Source: Fragilariopsis cylindrus CCMP1102
Taxonomy: Eukaryota; Bacillariophyta; Bacillariophyceae; Bacillariales; Bacillariaceae
Length of the DNA: 64,000 nucleotides
NCBI GenBank assembly: GCA_900095095.1
Contig: FMBT01000320.1
Coordinates: forward strand, 62,001 to 126,000
Direction of reading: 5' to 3'
Made by a program: the position numbers and the translations under genes. The notes beneath the pieces are model-generated. The model was not told where the DNA came from, ran no database searches, and saw only the letters and a program-made list of their open reading frames with translations. Positions within the stretch are counted from its first letter, which is position 1. Each line of letters begins with the position of its first letter. Below are positions 54,315 through 64,000 of this stretch, in pieces.

Positions 54315-54649
54315 TGGTAGTGAATTGTAGCTGGTGAAGTAGCTAGTACACACTGGTACTTATGAAAAGTATACTAGTACGTATTTGGTATACTATCTCT
54401 AAAAACAAGCGAATCCGTATACTTTTACGTAAGACTGCGCAGGATGGGATTTCATAGTAAATAATCCAACCATGGTTGTTTGAAAAGTTGATTATTCAAC
54501 CACTGTTATTTTATTTTAATGGATAAAACTGAAAAATTCAACCCTCAACAAAAAAAGTTCCTTTGCGCGACAAAAATGCAAAAAATTCAACTAACGTTAG
54601 TAGCTAGCTAGCAAGCTAACAAAAATTCAACTCAATACCGACAAAAACA

Positions 54650-55500
54650 CTCTTCTATTTGTCCTTTCAAAAACAACAACAATTGATTGATTGATATATA
54701 TATATTGATTGATAATGGAATCAAAATGAATCAACGATATCAAAATAATGTGAGAGGAATGATGATGGAGATGATGGTTCCGCCCAGCCGCCCAGCGGCA
54801 TGGAGGTGCGGTACTTATTGATAGATCGCGGGACCGATGAAGGCATATCACTGATATGCATCATCGTGTCTATTGATACTTCTCCAACAGACGGAGACGA
54901 CGGCAACGACGAAGGCATTAAGTAATAATAACAACAACAACAACAACAACCAATTCGTATCCATTAATTACCCATCCAATCCCAGTTCAACAAGAGGCAT
55001 ATCACTATCAATATGAATCGAATTGCTTAATACTACTCCAATAGGAAGGCAATACTAATATAACAGAAGGAAGGACAACAACGTGTTGGAGCAATAAGTA
55101 ATGCACCTCTCTCGTGGCTGTCGACTATTCTTATTCTTTTCATTCATCTCACAAAATGAGACAATTCATCTATACATATGCAGTATATAGAAGGCATTTT
55201 CCTTATGAACACATTGACAATGGGAATGTATTGAATCGAACCTCCATGGATATAGATCTATTTAACATACGCTTATGAGACGAAATACAGATGTCTGTAC
55301 TCTTAACAAGGACTAAAAATTCCGGTTGAATTGGATCAATTTTTAGTACTTAAACTCTCTCTTAGATCGGATGTTTTCGGAAAAACAGGTCCTACATACC
55401 CGGTGATAATGGGTCCTCTCTTAATATACTAATAACAATAAAAATTAGCGCATTGACTAATAAAATACTAATAGAGACATCTGTACTACACAAACTTTTC
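54650..55500. repeat. Dispersed repeat copy 3 (blocks X, Y, Z)
   Basis: About 54650-54900 matches block X of 29155-29365. About 54955-55165 matches block Y of 11010-11285. About 55410-55495 (CCTCTCTTAATATAC, GCGCATTGACTAAT, GAGACATCTGTACTA) matches the reverse complement of 29521-29605 and part of 32240-32310. It is the longest copy in the window and may be closest to the full element, though no transposase or ORF is present. Confidence 0.8.
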
Positions 55501-56137
55501 AGACGAGCTAAAGATATCTGTACGAATCGAGTAATAGAGTAATAAAGAAAGGAATAGTACCGCGTATATTCCATTATTGTTATGTTATTGTGGTAACCCT
55601 CCACGGGTTGCTGCGCCTACGTGTACACGGAACTAGGACCATGCATGGGTCCAGCGTTTACGGAAGGATATAAATTAGAATTGTATTGTGGGAGTTGGTT
55701 TTACTATTAAAGCCTTTTTGAAAGGGAATATATTATGTTTGACTATTGTTTTTTTTCAAAAAAGTAAGAATCCTTCGTGTCTTTGTAGAATCGACTCCAA
55801 CAAAAAATTATACTACATATAACAGCCAACTATACAGTTCAAGAAAAAGAAGCAGTAAAGTTGTACTACATAACTAACTATATAGCTACCGTTAAAAAAA
55901 AAGGATCATTGGTGGAGGCGAGGCGAAACTAGACGAGGCAGAAAGAAAGAAGTAGAAGGTAGGACTTTTGCCTTGCATTACATTACATTACATTTCATTT
56001 CATTGCATTGCATTATTATTATTTTCTAATTTTGTATTTGTATTTATATTTGTTTTAATTCAGTATTTCATTGTTTCATTTATAGCTTTCGTCTTCAATT
56101 ATTATTATTGTTCGCTACTGTTTTTAGTTGTTAATCG
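55501..56137. other. 3' flank of the CbbY-like gene, no gene seen
   Basis: AT-rich, with ATT and CATTA repeats near 55980-56020. The last part is the likely 3' UTR of the minus-strand gene. Confidence 0.4.
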
Positions 56138-57235
56138 TTAAGTCGTTTTGCTAAGTCGTTTGGCTAATAATTCTTCGATAGTATGTAATGTCACTTGATC
56201 CGAAAAACCATCGGATCCATCTAAATCTGTGACAATTAAATCAGCACCATTAAAATTTTCATGTTTCGTATAGACAGATTTTGTAACAACACAACAGATA
56301 CCACTGGCGAATGCAGCATTAAACCCGATACTCGAATCTTCGACAATTAGACAACGTGTTTTATCTAAGTTTAATGTCTGGACCGCTAAATTATATATAT
56401 CCGGTGCTGGTTTTTTATTTGGAACGATATCACCAGCAAATATCGCATTATTGTTGTGGAAGAATGTCGAGGCACGTTCTGGACCTAGTAATGTGGTGAC
56501 TAAATTACGTACTGCTTTTTCATTCGATGTCGAACAGACTGCTAATTGTATATTATTCTTGTGTGCTTCGTCCATTAAACGTTCGACACCGGGTCGTAAT
56601 GGTACAGTCCCTTGTGAGATAATATCATTAAATATCTCCGTTTTTGCGAAATGCAATTCTTGTACTTTCTCTTGTCGACTGGAGGTAGTATCATCACAAA
56701 TGGAGTCCGGCCAACCTACTGTATTCCAATAATGTGTCATACGTTCTTTCCCACCACCTACATCTAATAATGTTCCATACAATTCAATCGTCCATTCAGT
56801 ATTCAGATTCCGTTCTGTAAATACTGTATTAAAAGCAATTCGATGTGCATCACGTTCGGTTTCCGCTAATACACCATCCATATCCCATAATATTGCATCT
56901 AATAATTTTAAATCTTGTTGTTTTGGAGTATCTGTATCTTCATTTTCATTTGTATTTGTATCGTCATCTTCGTCTTTAGTTGTTGTCATTCTCAATAAAG
57001 AAGAAGAAGAAGAAGAAGAAGTTTTACTACTACTACTAGTAGTAGTAGTGATAGTAGTAGTAGTCGGTGTTGTTACAGCTACGTAGTTGCGCTGCTGTAC
57101 TTTTTGTATGGATTGGAATCCTTCTACTACTTGTACTACTGTACAATAAGGAATTATTGACGAAGAAGAAAAGAACAGTATCATCATCAATCCAACAATA
57201 ATAAAAGACGAAGTAGGCGACGACGTCATCATCAT
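56138..57235 (-). CDS. CBBY: Plastid-targeted CbbY-type HAD phosphatase
   Basis: 365 residues. The HAD core begins at about residue 112 with WDMDGVLAETE (D118 and D120 as nucleophile and acid). It continues with LYGTLLDVGGGKERMTHYW, LRPGVERL, LAVCSTSNEKAV (motif II), FAGDIVPNKKPAPDIY with the motif III lysine, and CLIVEDSSIGFNAA (motif IV). These blocks match plant and algal CbbY proteins, which dephosphorylate xylulose-1,5-bisphosphate, a Rubisco inhibitor. The N-terminus has a hydrophobic signal (FIIVGLMMILFF) and a V-V-E-G-F-Q junction like the diatom plastid A-x-A-F motif, then an S/T-rich leader to about residue 85. A plastid stroma location is inferred. It is a single exon with ATG at 57235. 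The substrate is inferred from family; other sugar phosphates are possible. Confidence 0.87.
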   Translation of the reverse strand: MMMTSSPTSSFIIVGLMMILFFSSSSIIPYCTVVQVVEGFQSIQKVQQRNYVAVTTPTTTTITTTTSSSSKTSSSSSSSLLRMTTTKDEDDDTNTNENEDTDTPKQQDLKLLDAILWDMDGVLAETERDAHRIAFNTVFTERNLNTEWTIELYGTLLDVGGGKERMTHYWNTVGWPDSICDDTTSSRQEKVQELHFAKTEIFNDIISQGTVPLRPGVERLMDEAHKNNIQLAVCSTSNEKAVRNLVTTLLGPERASTFFHNNNAIFAGDIVPNKKPAPDIYNLAVQTLNLDKTRCLIVEDSSIGFNAAFASGICCVVTKSVYTKHENFNGADLIVTDLDGSDGFSDQVTLHTIEELLAKRLSKTT

Positions 57236-57309
57236 AAAATCTTAGCTTAGCTTTTTTTTTCTGTACAGTAATACGGTAGTCAGTCGTTCCACGGATTTTC
57301 TTGCCTTTT

Positions 57310-57357
57310 TGTTTGTTTGTTTGTTTGTTTGTTTGTTTGTTTGTTTGTTTGTTTGTT
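57310..57357. repeat. (TTTG)n microsatellite
   Basis: About twelve direct copies of GTTT upstream of the CbbY-like gene, roughly 75 bases from its start codon. Confidence 0.95.
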
Positions 57358-57639
57358 CCGTATGCTACTACAGGAACTACTTGGGGCTGACTATCGGGTT
57401 TTTAGTTTTAATCTCTTTGGCAACAGCAAGTTGTTGCCGATGCCGTCGTTGTGTGTTGATTGAGATCAGTAACGTGTGTACAAGTACAGTAACGTTGTAC
57501 AATAATACACAGTAGTAAATGCAGCTATGACGTATGCGTGTCAAAAAAACAAGGAATGGGGGAGATACTACATTAGTTCTATTGTGTGTATTGTACTTAC
57601 TTCTGTACTATCCGCTTGGGTTGTTTGTTTTGTGTCCCC

Positions 57640-57840
57640 CGGCAAATATATGGATGGGGTGGTGCACCATATATTCCAAAGGGAACTTACTCTTGGTGCT
57701 TTGTGTTGATGATCCAGCTTAGGTGAACACAAAAGTGGAGAACCCTGTTTTGGGGCCTCAATGACCCATTTTGTGGTTAATGCAACCCTATGCCAGCATA
57801 ACATCCAAAAAAACCCTAAACATTATGTGAACCTTGTAGG
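57640..57840. repeat. Block P of the repeat element, copy B (inverted)
   Basis: ATATATGGATGGGGTGGTGC, CCATATATTCCAAAGGGAAC, GTGTTGATGATCCAGCTTA, CAAAGTGG-like text and CATTATGTGAACCTTGTAGG are the reverse complement of 20213-20400, with small indels. It lies left of array B, whereas in copy A it lies right of the array. Together with array B it forms one inverted unit. Confidence 0.85.
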
Positions 57841-58017
57841 TATAGGTATAATGTACAGCTCCATATAATTTTTTGGGTGTACCAAGTCCATATTGATGGC
57901 GCATCAAGGCCTTGATTGCACACAGTTTTGTTATTTGGGGAGTTCAGTGTGCTTTAAAGCTTTGGGTTTTGACCCATGAGACCCCAAATATATGTATGGC
58001 TTTCTAAACCAACACAC

Positions 58018-58740
58018 ACACAATGTTCACGTACACTATGTGGATGCTAGTGCACTCAACCCATCTGGTGTTGTTCTCTGTAACTCTTTTAAATGAGATA
58101 TTTTGTGTTTCATTATTTTGATCATAAAAAAAATCATGTTATTTTTGTGCCTTCCACTACAGCGAAATGAATATCATTCCGCAACCACAGGAACAGAAAA
58201 GTTGTAGGAGGCACACACAATATTTGAGTACACTATGTGGATGATTGTTCACCCAACCTATCTGGTGCTGTCCTCTGCAACCCATTCATATGATATATTT
58301 TGTTGTTCATTTCTGATCAAAATCTTGTTGCTTTTTTCCCTTCCACAACAGCGAATTGACTTTCATTCCACAACCATAGGAACAGAAAAGTTGTAGGAGG
58401 CAAACACAATGTGCTAATACTCTATGTGGATGCTAGTGCATCCAACCTATCTGGTGTTGTCCTCTGCATCCCTATGAAATGAAAAAAAATTGTTGTTCAT
58501 TTTGATAGAAAATGATGTTGTTTGTGTGCCTTCCATACCAGCAAAATGAATATTATTCCGCAACCACAGCAACAGAAAAGTTGTAGGAGGCAAACACAAT
58601 GGTCTAATACTCTATGTGGATGCTAGTGCATCCAACCCATCTAGTGTTGTCCTCTGCATCCCTATGAAATGAAAAAAAAATGTTGTTCATTTTGATAGAA
58701 AATCATGTTGTTTGTGTGCCTTCCACACCAGCACATGAAT
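58018..58740. repeat. Tandem array B, unit about 190 bp, about 3.8 copies (inverted relative to array A)
   Basis: GTTGTAGGAGGC occurs at 58201, 58390 and 58580 (periods 189 and 190). The units are the reverse complement of those at 19522-20190: GGAACAGAAAAGTTG mirrors CAACTTTTCTGTTCC, and CCATCTGGTGTTGTTCTCTG mirrors the GACAACACCAGATGG phrase. About 170 bases between block P and the array (57845-58015) have no counterpart in copy A. There is no coding potential. Confidence 0.9.
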
Positions 58741-58892
58741 ATGTGCATGAACTGAAGGAGCCGCTTACAACAAATTTTTAGTCCACTATTCAATATACAC
58801 ATATTAAGGTAGAAGAACTCTCTCTGACCAAAAAGAAGCAATTTCTTGGAAGTTCTACCCTGCTTTGTGTCCTGAACAAGATATCGCATAAA

Positions 58893-59110
58893 AAGCTGAT
58901 GTGTGCTGTGTGTGAGCCTACATTGTGAGATACCAGTAGGCTTAGGAGACTAAGGAATATAACTCTTCTCCATACAATAGGTCAATTGTAAACTTCATGG
59001 TTTATTTTACAAAAAAAAGACTTTTTAGGTGTATATACTTGATACTAAGTTGTTATTATATACTAAACTAACAAATACTAGTTAAATTTTGGGCATGATT
59101 TAGTTTTTAT
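58893..59110. repeat. Terminal block T of the repeat element, copy B (same orientation as copy A)
   Basis: Runs from GATGTGTGCTGTGTGTGAGC through ATTGTGAGATACCAG, GGTCAATTGTAAACTTCATG and ACAAATACTAGTTAAATTTT to GGGCATGATTTAGTTTTT. It matches 20450-20680 directly, while the adjacent array and block P are inverted with respect to copy A. Confidence 0.87.
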
Positions 59111-60149
59111 TTTAATGAGTCACTACACGGGACCCACTACAGGCTACTACAACAAACTCTTCGCTTTCGAACATCACGGTATTCTTCATTTATCTACCAA
59201 TACGCTTCGCTTTCGACACAATACGGTATTTTTTGTATCAATAAAAAACAAAGAACCTTGTACGATACTTACATGATTGAAAATCTTAGAAATAATCAAT
59301 TAACTAGCTAACTACCTGAATGAAATGAAATGAATTGAATGAAACAAATCAATTACTTACTTACTTAAGACACTGACTTTGTACTCTACTCTACTGTACT
59401 CTACGCTCTACATTTTAGTACAGTAATACTGAACTGTAGTGTACCATCCACCTACCGTACCTACTATCTTCTGTTCGGTTCACAGGTATTGAAAGAAAAT
59501 GAACCATCGGCCATGATATGGTCATCTTCTTCTTCCCTAATACAGCCAATGAATGAATGGTATGTATACATTACAGTTTAGGAACTGTATTGCTTCTTCG
59601 TCGACACATCATACACCGTAGCCCTCATCGCGTAATACTACAGTAACGACGAGTGCGTAGTATAACGTAGGTAAAATTGAAAACCAAGATTTCACGGACG
59701 GTAGACTTCCATTATTCTTTTTTGTACCGGTACACGACTGAGTCAAACTCAACTTGGAAAATTCCAGATGATAGCTACTGTATTATATACACGCATAATT
59801 TACCGAGATATGATGATACTCTACCGGAAAGACACGTCCACCTTTTAGGTACAGTACTGAGATTGAATTCGCAAGAGAATAAGGTATGTGTTTATTCTCT
59901 CGGTTGTATTATCTGAACTTGTAAAACTCTTACAGATGGAAGTATTTATGATATCTTCACATCACTTAAGATGTAACGATCAAATATCAATCGGAGCCAT
60001 TCCTATATGGCTTTGCCTATATAGACCAAAGACTAGCCAGAGGGAGGATGAAAGGAATCCGCCATTTTACTATATGCAGTTGGTCTGAAAAACATGACTG
60101 CAGTACAGCTTTTCCAGTCCATCGATATGACTATGATTTTGTGAGGAGG
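59111..60149. other. Intergenic, no gene seen
   Basis: AT-rich with TACT/CTCT-type runs near 59380-59410. An open frame at 59677-59916 has no recognisable feature. It is left unassigned. Confidence 0.4.
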
Positions 60150-61150
60150 GGGAACTTGCGTCGATGAAATGTAGGATCTTTCTCGCGCGTGATGTGGACG
60201 AGAACACACTTTCACACTCGAAAGAGAAGACTAAAAAAATAATCAGAGTGTGAAACTGAGAATTTACAGACTTATATACACGGTAAATAATATTACATGA
60301 TGATGTTGTATAATGACGGTTGCTCAACCTTCATCGATGCGATTGTGAGGAAGTAGGGAATGTGTATAACTTTTCAATTGAAATTCGGACATATGCTACT
60401 CGTAATATATTTTTTTGTATTGAATACGATTAAGCATTCGGTTCGGATACGATTAAGCATTCGGTTCGGATACGATTAAGTTTTCGATGCGTCCTCGTTA
60501 ACGAATAACGGGATTTCTCGAGCGTGACGAGAACACACAATTACATTTGACAATGGCAAGTCGAAATAATAGAAAAAGTGTGAAACCAAGATTGAAAACA
60601 AATACAGCATGACGCCATGGGCTGTGAGCTGAGCAGTTTTTCAGAATTTCAGCACGATCGATTTATCCATTACGTACAGTATGTTTAGACATGCAAGCCC
60701 AATAACTACCTCCATCTTCTTATTTTCGGGATCATGAACGCGCGAGAGAACTTTTTAGTTTTTAACATAAGTATACACGGTAAATCATACATGATGATAT
60801 TCTGCCCAAGAAGTATCTAAACTACTTATTTCGGGATCATGAACGCGCGAGAGAACTTTATAGTTTTTTACATATACAGTACACGGTAAATCATACATGA
60901 TGAATGTTCTCTGATTATACTGTGTATTTATCCAACTTTTATCGATGTCACTGTGATTGATACAGTGAAGAGGGAATGGATCGTAGAAATGGAGAATTTC
61001 GCGCGTGACGAGAACACCACACTTTAGAAGTCCATTTATTATTAAATTGATGTGTCATATTTTACTTACGCTTGTAGGGGGACCCAACTTGAAGTACTTT
61101 GAAGTAATTAACGAAATATTAAAAGTGTGAAACTGAGAAAGTATTATAGA
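60150..61150. repeat. Cluster of degenerate repeats
   Basis: The theme GCGTGA(C/T)G...GACGAGAACAC occurs near 60185, 60516 and 61000, each followed within 30-120 bases by AGTGTGAAAC. CGGGATCATGAACGCGCGAG occurs at 60727 and 60832. CACGGTAAAT-ATACATGATGA occurs near 60280, 60777 and 60886. Three tandem copies of a 23-bp unit (ATACGATTAAGCATTCGG...) lie at 60424-60480. These look like eroded, nested duplications of one longer unit. No gene is present. Confidence 0.7.
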
Positions 61151-61271
61151 AGAGAGATGCGAAGTAGTCGTGAAGAATCAAAACAAAAAAACATTTTTGT
61201 CGAAGCGTGCTACAGGAGATAGCTAGAATACTCGACAAATACAGTATATACCATCACCCCATTATATTACA

Positions 61272-62407
61272 ATGCTCTCCTCTGCTAACATCCAAACGAA
61301 TAACAGCATCAGAACAAATAGCCTAAACCCGATAGTCTACGGTAATTGGAATGATAAGATCAACGAATCACGACGAATGATCTCGATGAACCATCCACGT
61401 GATGTATCTTTTCCTTCTAATAGTAGTACCTCGAACAGGCATTCGCTGGTAACAAAGAATTCGCCATCTTCGGTACACAATCAAAATCAGAATCAGAATC
61501 AGAGTAATGAAGCAGTGTGCAATAACAACGAAATTAATGACTACATAATTAATCGTAACCATCTATCGCCGAAGTATCCTTCTTCCTCTATTCAACCATC
61601 ATTAAGTACTGTCGTTATCGGCAAAGGTGAGAAGAAAATATTTCGATATCTCTCTTTAATCAAAACATATTGTTACTAACATCGTTGTTTACATTCTTCA
61701 ATACTACTGTAATACAAATACTAATAGGTAAAATTCCTAAGAACGCACCAGGGAATATTCATTTTAGAAATTTAGTAAGAGATAGACTACAGGAATACGT
61801 CGATGCAAAATCAAAGGCAGTTAAGTCATCTATTGTTACTAATGTATTTTCTTCAATCCAGGAAACATGCTTCCGAGAGCAGGGAGCAGTAGAAGGTGTA
61901 TTTCTTCGATACGATCATGGGTTTTATTCTATAGCAAGTGAATCAGCTGCACGTGAAAAGATATCAGCAACATTCCGTGATTGTCTTTCTGAAAAATACA
62001 AATCTAGTTCTAAAAACAAAGTAGCCAAACGAAGACTGGCTAATAAAGAACGTACGACTGCTGCTGCTGCTGCGGTTGCGGAAGGGAAAACTAAACATAA
62101 AAAACAACAACAACTACAAAAACAAGGTTCTTCACTCTCATGTGGAAGCATGATGATGACTACAACAGCAACAAGTAATCCATCATCATTCATTAAGTCA
62201 ACGACGCAGACTGACTACAAAGACAACAAGACTTACTCTGCTGAACGCGTCAATCCAACTGTCTTTAGTAGTAGGAACCCACAACATCCTGTTTCGAATC
62301 TTATGAGAAGAAGCAGTAGTGATATCTCATCTGATGAACCAATTCCTATATCTGCATTTTCAAACAATAATCAAGGACCTGTCGGAAGGAATGAGAGACA
62401 ACTTTAA
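61272..62407 (+). CDS. DUF6824-variant protein (2 exons)
   Basis: Exons 61272-61626 and 61728-62407 (donor GTGAGA, acceptor AATAG) join in phase to give 344 residues. Residues 1-105 are polar, N/S/Q-rich. The domain starts at the junction: TVVIGKGKIPKN, then APGNIHFRNLVRDRLQEYV, AKSKAVKSSIV and ARE-KISATFRDCLSEKY (about 112-225). Compared with the standard motif, the R of G-R-G is K and the H before x-G-N is A; placement in the family rests on the G-x-G...P-G-N-x-x-F-R pattern and the helices that follow. The tail is K/Q- and S-rich. No role is known. The intron falls inside the signature motif, which supports the exon join, since only the spliced form gives an unbroken motif. Confidence 0.78.
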
Positions 62408-62784
62408 ATTACTTTCAAGGGCACACACGGTGTGTGAGGTATAGAATAACTCGACTCGACACGACTCAGAATGGAACGGAACGGAACGGAACAAAATTGT
62501 TATCTGAAATATATACTATGCATAAGGGATGTGGATCAAAACATATATATATATATATAACTATCTATCAAGTAAAGCACTTTCATACGTACGTACGTAC
62601 GTACGTACGTCCTCTAATTGTGTGTAGTTGATTTTTATTTATTTCAAATTTATTGGTATGATTGTGTATTGTAATGATATGTATGAGAGGGTAAAACCAA
62701 ATCCCCTTCTTCCCTTTCTATTCGTCGTCGTGTTGTATTCGATGTACGATGAACGATATATGATATATTGTTTTTAGTGTAATT
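62408..62784. other. Intergenic between convergent genes
   Basis: Contains an AT dinucleotide run near 62545 and a (TACG)n run at about 62588-62611. It is the likely 3' UTRs of the two converging genes. No other feature. Confidence 0.5.
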
Positions 62785-64000
62785 TTAGAACATAGCGACG
62801 ACGATGACGAGTACGATCGTCCAAGAAGTGAGTGCAGCTACTGCTACTGTTGAGTGTGCAGAAGAAACGGATGATCCATTGATCTCATTCTCATTCTCAT
62901 TTTCATTCCATGGACTACCACTACTAGTACCATTCGTAGTTTCTTCGGTAGTAGTTTCACCTCCTCCTCCTACCGCAGGAGGCAGAGTCGTAGTTGGACT
63001 GAATGTAGCAAACTCTTTTGATACAGCAGCAGTAATAGGTGCGTCAGTAATCGGACTGTCGGTTGGACTAGCAACTACAATAATAGTAGGACTTAGTGTA
63101 TTAGCACTTGGTGGTTCTGTTTCTGTTACTGATGTTGTTGCATCCGTCGATGTTGTTGCCTTAATCGTTGGTGCAACGGTAGGTGTTTTATCAACATCAT
63201 CGCCACCTACTACTTCTACTCCAGATGCAGATGCAGACGATGGTGGATTTGTTGTTGTTGCACTACTACCGTCGTCCGCAGTACTACTAGTAGTAGTATC
63301 AGTGATAAAATTTTCTGTACGACAACAACCTAAATAATCACCACTGGATGTTGGACAGCAATTTCCACTTAAAGCTTCACAACCTAACCATAATCCACAG
63401 ACAGCATTTTCTTCTATACTATCGTTGTTATCAACTATTTCCGTTACAGCAAGTTCCGGTACGGACCAATCAATGGCACCAAAACTATAGGTAACACCAT
63501 CATTAGTACCACAATCGAATGTAAAGTCGACAAAATGTGACTTCAATGATAAATCCGCTTCCAGGAAACCCCAATTTCCTTCAATGGTATTATTTGGATC
63601 TTGTTCTTGTCTCCAATCATTATCAATACCGGTAAATATATAGTACGGCCAACCTTGTTCTTGCAGATAACAATAGGAATCTGCCATATATTGTTGTTGA
63701 TTATCAATGGATGCCACACCCACACCATCAATATATCCAGCGGAGGGCCAACCATGTTCCCCCAATATAAATTCTTTTCCATCCTGTTGTAATTCTGGCA
63801 ATGATACTAAATAGGATAATTTTTCATCTAAATTATCCACCGCTAAATCAATAGGAATGGCTTCCCAAAATGGAAAAGTATTTGTCATAATGGTATCCAC
63901 CGCGTTCCGTAATTGTTGTGAATTACTATAGATCGGTGCAATCTCCACAATAGTGGTTGGTATATCCATAATGTTATATTCGACTAATAAGGATTTTGTG
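62785..64000 (-). CDS. GH17-like beta-1,3-glucanase, 5' part beyond the window
   Basis: The frame is open to the window edge; the ATG at 63969 is probably internal, since coding-like sequence (SLLVEYN) precedes it. Visible order: the C-terminal half of a glycoside hydrolase family 17 barrel, with FPFWEAIP and GEHGWPSAG carrying the expected nucleophile Glu at about 63755, and GWPYYIFTG near the end of the barrel. A cysteine-rich insert follows (CGLWLGCEALSGNCC, CCRTE), then a long S/T/P-rich stalk. The C-terminal hydrophobic tail (SWTIVLVIVVAMF) fits a GPI signal or membrane anchor. The family cleaves or remodels beta-1,3-glucans; in diatoms that could be chrysolaminarin or wall callose-like glucan (inference). 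The N-terminal signal cannot be seen. Confidence 0.8.
   Translation of the reverse strand, partial: TKSLLVEYNIMDIPTTIVEIAPIYSNSQQLRNAVDTIMTNTFPFWEAIPIDLAVDNLDEKLSYLVSLPELQQDGKEFILGEHGWPSAGYIDGVGVASIDNQQQYMADSYCYLQEQGWPYYIFTGIDNDWRQEQDPNNTIEGNWGFLEADLSLKSHFVDFTFDCGTNDGVTYSFGAIDWSVPELAVTEIVDNNDSIEENAVCGLWLGCEALSGNCCPTSSGDYLGCCRTENFITDTTTSSTADDGSSATTTNPPSSASASGVEVVGGDDVDKTPTVAPTIKATTSTDATTSVTETEPPSANTLSPTIIVVASPTDSPITDAPITAAVSKEFATFSPTTTLPPAVGGGGETTTEETTNGTSSGSPWNENENENEINGSSVSSAHSTVAVAALTSWTIVLVIVVAMF

Noticed and set aside
1-64000. UGA as a sense codon, suggested by in-frame TGA in gag-pol and in the relic at 33813
   Set aside because: The left-arm gene (35589) ends naturally at TGA, and no clear host gene needs TGA read as sense; two cases in a transposon and a relic are not evidence.
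1-64000. tRNA or rRNA genes
   Set aside because: I looked for T-loop-like GGTTCGA-TCC and anticodon-arm patterns on both strands and found no cloverleaf I could support; a tRNA scan would be decisive.

Overview
The window reads as nuclear DNA of a diatom, most likely an AT-rich pennate species. Several independent signs point there. Three genes carry the DUF6824-type motif (D-V-x-C-G-R-G ... G-N), one of them fused to a CRAL-TRIO domain. There is a secreted protein built from P-S-x-x-P-S repeats, a plastid-targeted CbbY-type phosphatase with a bipartite leader, short GT-AG introns, a Copia-type retrotransposon and a LINE-like retrotransposon of the kinds known from diatoms, and heavy homopolymer runs (Q, N, S, T, D) in the proteins. 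Species and chromosome position cannot be fixed from the sequence alone.

Layout. 1-10.9 kb is a nested transposon block on the minus strand. A Copia-type element (partial Pol, Gag and a 236-bp LTR) has inserted into ORF2 of a LINE-like element, whose ORF1 lies to the right. 12.97-17.49 kb holds a four-exon gene for a CRAL-TRIO plus DUF6824 protein with a very long Q/S-rich N-terminus. 17.5-21.4 kb is repeat-rich and includes a tandem array of about 193 bp units. 21.43-28.50 kb is a three-exon gene for a fusion of myosin motor, IQ motifs, ankyrin-like repeats and a kinase-like domain lacking the DFG aspartate. 29-34 kb has dispersed repeats in opposite orientations, a frame-broken ankyrin-type gene and a broken membrane-protein relic. 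35.08-38.41 kb is a large inverted duplication carrying two divergent paralogues of a protein family of unknown function. 38.7-43 kb has a decayed low-complexity gene, a small DUF6824 gene and a sulfotransferase-like pseudogene. 44.6-47.7 kb encodes a TilS-type tRNA(Ile)-lysidine synthase swollen with N/D runs. 47.8-51.8 kb has a decayed and an intact PS-repeat gene plus a broken S1-like fragment. 52-56 kb is non-coding with a small TIR element and several short repeat families. 56.1-57.2 kb is the CbbY-like gene. 57.6-59.1 kb carries a second copy of the 190-bp array with its internal part inverted relative to its end block. 61.3-62.4 kb is a third DUF6824 gene, and 62.8 kb to the window end is a partial GH17 glucanase-like gene.

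The genes do not form a pathway or operon; this is a gene-poor eukaryotic segment shaped by retrotransposition, local duplication, inversion and gene decay. I did not find a convincing new defence or mobile system. The most original items are the myosin-ankyrin-pseudokinase fusion, the Gag-TGA-Pol arrangement, the palindromic paralogue pair and the repeat element with a flipped interior. Exon limits come from reading splice sites and frames by eye; no search was run, and domain names rest on recognised motifs.
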